Source: Gymnopilus junonius
Taxonomy: Eukaryota; Basidiomycota; Agaricomycetes; Agaricales; Galerinaceae
Direction: 5' to 3'
NCBI GenBank assembly: GCA_015501075.1
Contig: JADNYJ010000041.1
Location: 62,001 to 126,000, forward strand
Length of the DNA stretch: 64,000 bases
Position 1 is the first letter of the stretch; each line of letters opens with the position of its first letter. The notes below the pieces were generated by a model. That model was not told the origin of the DNA. It saw nothing but the letters and a program-made list of their open reading frames with translations, and did not search any database. The position numbers and the translations under genes were made by a program. Below are positions 59,804 to 64,000 of this stretch, in pieces.

Positions 59804-60918
59804 TTCGTATGTCGCCGCGTCGCGGTATCAGGTACCTTTGGCAGAAACTGCCGATATGAAAATCCATACTTGCAGAGTCGACGGTATACCGTACAGTAAG
59901 AGTATTGTCAAAGTTTATTTGAGTTTACGTGCATATCATCAAAGACACAGCTGGGGCAGCTGGGCAGGGATAAGCGTTGCAGGAAGTGAAGTAGGGTGGT
60001 TGGGAAGCAGTGACGGCGAAGGAGAAGAAAAAGCCGTGACGTGACGTAACTGGGACGCGGCGGGTTCGGCCTATTGGTGGGCCATGCTGACAAAGACGGT
60101 GCCTGAGCTGCGCCCCTGTTAACCCCGGAATTTTTGCTCACAAGAGCACCCAATTGCCACCCATTGCGAAGTTCGAACCATACACTCGTTCTGCTGCTTC
60201 TCTATTCGAATCTTCGTATTCCACTTATCTGGCGATCTTTTCGTATTCCGCCCATATGCATCCGCGTTCACCGCGACATCGGCACATCTCATGTGCCAGT
60301 CAGGAGCGATTATTTTCGACATCCAGATTCAAAGTTAGCTACCAGTGACCAAAGCCTGACTGTTCTCTGTTTAAATATGAACCAATTTTCCGGTGGCTCG
60401 GGAATGCGGATGGACAAAAGGGGTTTGTATGATGATTGTCTAGAAATTGGCCTGTGAACAAAATTGACGTGCGTAATGTAATAAGAAGACGGCGGTGGGG
60501 TTTGTTCTCGGCGAAAAGCCACTCACATCCCAGCTATTCGCTTCTAGTTCGGGTGCTTCTTAAGGCCGCTTGTTCTAGTTTCCAAGTCGATGATCCTGTT
60601 GCAGGATTTTTCACGCTACTTTCTCGAGGAAGGTCGCCCAGGAATTCGAATAGCAGATATGTGTGGGTAAGACCTACGTTCAGCAACTCATTGGGAGATA
60701 TTCTAGTCAGAACTTCTCTCAGGTATGTCGTTCTAACCTGAACAATCGGTAAACTTACTGACCGATCGGCATAGACAGCCAAATGAAGTCCATAACTCGT
60801 TTTCCAACAGTTTCTCTGGCAGATGACACCTCATGATGAGATAGTGCGGTCCAAGCCCCGATGCTTCTTACCGACTTCTCGATATTTGCAGGGATATGTT
60901 CCTAACATCTCGAATAAA

Positions 60919-60926
60919 TATATAAG
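60919..60926 (+). promoter_or_regulatory. TATA box of the dioxygenase gene
   Basis: TATATAAG, 64-71 bases upstream of the ATG at 60990. Confidence 0.5.
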
Positions 60927-60989
60927 ACTAATGCAAAAGTACGTATAATCCAGTTCGGTTCCCACCTCGCTTTGTTTTCTTTCCCCTCC

Positions 60990-63900
60990 ATGGCTGATAT
61001 TAACGTCGCTCAGGCTATCTCACTTGCAGCAGATGCTGTCGTTTACTCCGAACGACCTCCACCGCAGGCACCGACCGGATACTATGATTGGGAGGTTTCG
61101 AGTAATACGGATGATGCACGGAAAGGACACTCTTTTGTGAGCAACTTGATCAGCGAAGTCGAGTCCCTCAAGTCCAAGGGTCCGATTAAACCTGACCCGA
61201 AAGTCGTTGTACGTATTCTTCTCGCAGTATTCTTCGCAGGTTGCTCCATTTCTGACCTACTTCGTAGGCCGCGTTCCTGGACTCTGTTAACCATCCTACC
61301 GCTATTAATGACCGTGATGGTCTCGTAAGTGAACCTTACTGAAGAAGATTTTTCTCTCAACTAAAATCTTTGTTTTTCTTTCAGTTCGGAGATGGTCTTG
61401 GCATCCTTGCGCGAATTGATCCAGATACAAGCCTCGCCAAGAAATTGAACGACAGCGTCATCAATACTCTCTACAATACTATTCCTCATCCGCCGCAATC
61501 CTTTGTCGGTCCTAAGTACCGATTCCGTCAAGCAGATGGAGGGGGGAATAACATCGAAAACCAGGATCTCGGACGAGCAGGAACGCCATATGCGCGTAGT
61601 GTACAAGGAACAGCAGGACTCCCTGCCTCTTCTTTGCCGGATCCTGGGTTAATTTTCGACACTATTCTGAAACGGAATGGGGTGAGTTGAGGTCGATGTA
61701 AATGCTTGAGACTCGAATTACTAACCTTCATGCACACGAGCAGCAAGTGAACCATTCCGGTGGCATGTCGAGTTTGATTTTTGCCTTCGCCTCTATCATC
61801 ACCCATTCTATCTTCCGAACGGATACGACCAACATGTTCATTAACAATGCAAGCTCGTATCTTGACTTGAGCCCTGTCTATGGAGATAGTGAGTTTTCGT
61901 ATATCTATGGGACGCACACGACACCTATTTACCACATTGATCAGACCAAGCAGCCCAAGATAAAGTTCGCGACAAGGCCCAGGGCCGTGGATTACTTTAT
62001 CCAGATACTTTCTCCAGAAGAACGTCTCCTGTTCCTTCCACCTGCAGCTAGTGCCCTCCTAGTAGTGTTCAGCCGCAACCACAATGTACGAGCCTCAAAT
62101 ATTCACCTTGAATTTTTCACCTAATTTAATTTTTACAGCATATTGCCGAAATGATATTGAAAATTAACGAGTGGAAGCGTTGGTCCGACCCACCTCCGGC
62201 AGACCCAACTAAAGGGCTCTCCAAGACGAAGAGATTTTCCAAGTTGCGCGACTTGTAAAGTACGTATTTTTCGCTTCCTTCATGATCATCTGCCTACCAA
62301 GGGTTAGCGGTGGCCATTTCATGAGCTGCATCACTGGAGATTACGCCGCTGGTTCCTTGGATCGTCTGAAGGCTGCGCTTGGAACATGAAGCCTTTCGAG
62401 GTTGTTATCTTGACATTTTCTGCGTCTTGATGTAACTTATCCGTCGAATATTCAGCTCATCGACACTCCCGATTTGAAAGTTGAACGTGGCCAAGGGAAC
62501 CACGTCAGTGTCGAATTCAGCATTCTGTACAGGGTATGTCCGCCAATTCCAGTCTTGCAACAAGAAGTTAGTTTCTCACCATAATTCTAGTGGCATGCCA
62601 CAGTTTCTGAAGCAGACGAGAAGTGGACAAACGCGTTGTTCAATGACACTTTCAACGGAAAGCCCTTTGACCAAGTAAGTCGCTTCAGCGCCATCTTGAA
62701 TACATGGAACTGATTCTGCAATAGCTGACCATGGCCGACCTCGGAACCATAGCTCAAGTCATCGCCAACGTCCCAGAAGACCCCAAAGTGCGCACATTCG
62801 GAGGGTAAATGAACCATTTCATCAAGTTATTTATTTTTATTGACCTCTCCACTTACAGGCTGACGCGTGGACCAGATGGGAAGTTCTCAGACGACAAGCT
62901 GGCGGAGATCATTCACACCGCCACTCAAAACCCTGCCAGCGCATTCCGTGGGCGCGGAACGCCCCCTGTTCTTCGTCTTGTGGAGATAATGGGCATTCAG
63001 CAGGCTAGGGCGTGGGGACTTTGTACCATGAATGAGTTCAGGTCATATCTTGGCTTGAAGCGTACGTCATTTTTGTTTGATTGATGTTGATTGATGGTTT
63101 TGGGGTACTAACCTATTCTTGTGCAGAGTTTGAGAGTTTCGAGGAATGGAACCCCGATCCTGTGATCGCGGTATGTGTGCCAAGTATAGTTTCTTTCCAG
63201 GTCCTGATCGAACTTTTCATAGAACGCTGCACGCCGTCTCTATGGTCACATTGATAACCTGGAGCTTTATGTGAGTTAATTTTTCAGTGTCTTTTCAGTT
63301 TCTCTAACTCCATTGGATCAGACCGGACTCCAGGCAGAGTCGACATGCCTGTCGTTGATGGATTACGATTTGCTTGTGGATATACGGTAAGCTTTTCGTA
63401 TCAGTTATCTCATGTTTCTCGACTTAACTATGACATTGATGTAGACTACTAGGGCCGTTTTGGGAGACGCTATCTCTCTTGTGCGTGGCGATAGGTTTTA
63501 CACGAGCGACATGACTCGTAAGTTAACCATTCATGTATTATGATGGAATTAAATTGCTACCTTTCGTCCAAAGCTGCCAATCTCACAACTTGGGGATACC
63601 TGGATTGTCAACGTGATATGAACAATGGAGGAATGGGCGGTCAAAGTCGTTTAACTACATTCCATATCCAATAGTTGACACCATCTCTCATACTTGAACT
63701 TTATTGAACAGTTCCCAAACTCCTTATGCGCGCCTTGCCTCGTCATTTCCCTTGGAACTCGGTTTATTCCTTATTCTCGTTCTTCACCCCAGAGCACATG
63801 AAAGACCTTTGAACCGTCAAGGCATTGCCTCAAAGTACGCCTTCGACCCTCCGGCTACCATCCCCGTAGCCAAGGTGCTTAATACCTTCGCCGGTATCAA

Positions 63901-64000
63901 AACCGTCTTCAACGACCCAACGAGCTTCAAGACTATCTACGAGAAAGTCGGATCTGGGTCGATGTTGATGAACGATACCCCGCAGTACGTATTTTATGAG
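60990..64000 (+). CDS. Ppo-type fatty-acid dioxygenase (linoleate diol synthase family), 3' end outside window
   Basis: A heme dioxygenase that adds oxygen to linoleate to start oxylipin (psi factor) synthesis. Family members carry a second, P450-like isomerase domain that would lie past 64000. Start ATG at 60990. Introns include about 61209-61267, 61328-61382, 61682-61743 and 61890-61949, then short ones through 63710. Motifs: VNHSGGMSS with the distal His (61752-61754), YLDLSPVYG, FSRNHN, and the catalytic Tyr with proximal heme His in YRWH (62528-62533 plus 62591-62596, split by an intron). LTRGPDGKF, NEFRSYLGLK and CQRDMNNGG follow. The conserved sequence jumps frame near 62013, 62213, 62361, 63342 and 63811. 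Four jumps equal a one-base loss; the first equals a two-base loss or one-base gain. Either a decaying gene or a poorly polished assembly. Confidence 0.85.

Overview
The window looks like nuclear DNA of a mushroom-forming basidiomycete (Agaricomycetes). Coding regions are split by many 47-65 bp GT-AG introns, several with a clear CTRAY-type branch site. The gene families are typical of that group: a type-3 tyrosinase, F-box proteins, a giant DUF6606/DUF3638/DUF3645 protein, a Plavaka-type transposase, Ty3/Gypsy elements and a Ppo-type fatty-acid dioxygenase. No prokaryotic operon, rRNA or CRISPR array is visible.

Layout. 0.1-5.1 kb: two small membrane proteins, a small secreted protein with four exons, and a complete four-exon F-box gene on the minus strand. 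6.3-8.2 kb: a complete six-exon tyrosinase gene (minus) whose splicing closes in frame to 543 residues with all six copper histidines. 10.3-11.1 kb: a 758 bp non-autonomous element with AGGCAGGGTT inverted ends. 11.8-15.6 kb: a disordered proline-rich 693-residue protein and a secreted Pro/Ser/Gly/Ala repeat protein. 16-21 kb: decayed sequence, a damaged F-box gene and a small Ala/Gly-rich gene. 21.6-31.4 kb: one nine-exon gene for a protein of about 3,110 residues carrying GEGKS and DESD motifs and SF2/SecA-like C-terminal motifs. A 880 bp Mutator-like element sits in its last codons and has replaced its natural C-terminus. 34.3-42.3 kb: a Plavaka transposase with a divergent and a convergent companion gene, probably one element or a long-standing insertion site. 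42.3-58.7 kb: a nested transposon island. It holds a second copy of the same Mutator-like family split by a 1.8 kb insertion, the remains of a sugar transporter, a chromodomain Gypsy element, a 438 bp near-perfect inverted repeat and a second, 5'-truncated Gypsy element. 58.7-64 kb: a gene fragment and the 5' two thirds of a Ppo-like heme dioxygenase that runs off the window.

Two kinds of damage run through the window. In the island, in-frame stops are nearly always TGA where an Arg codon is expected, which points to CGA to TGA change at CpG sites. Separately, several otherwise well-conserved genes have single-base reading-frame breaks, almost all losses and many in homopolymers, which could be assembly error. 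The genes do not form an obvious pathway. Tyrosinase (phenol oxidation, melanin) and the dioxygenase (oxylipins) are independent host genes, and no biosynthetic cluster is apparent.
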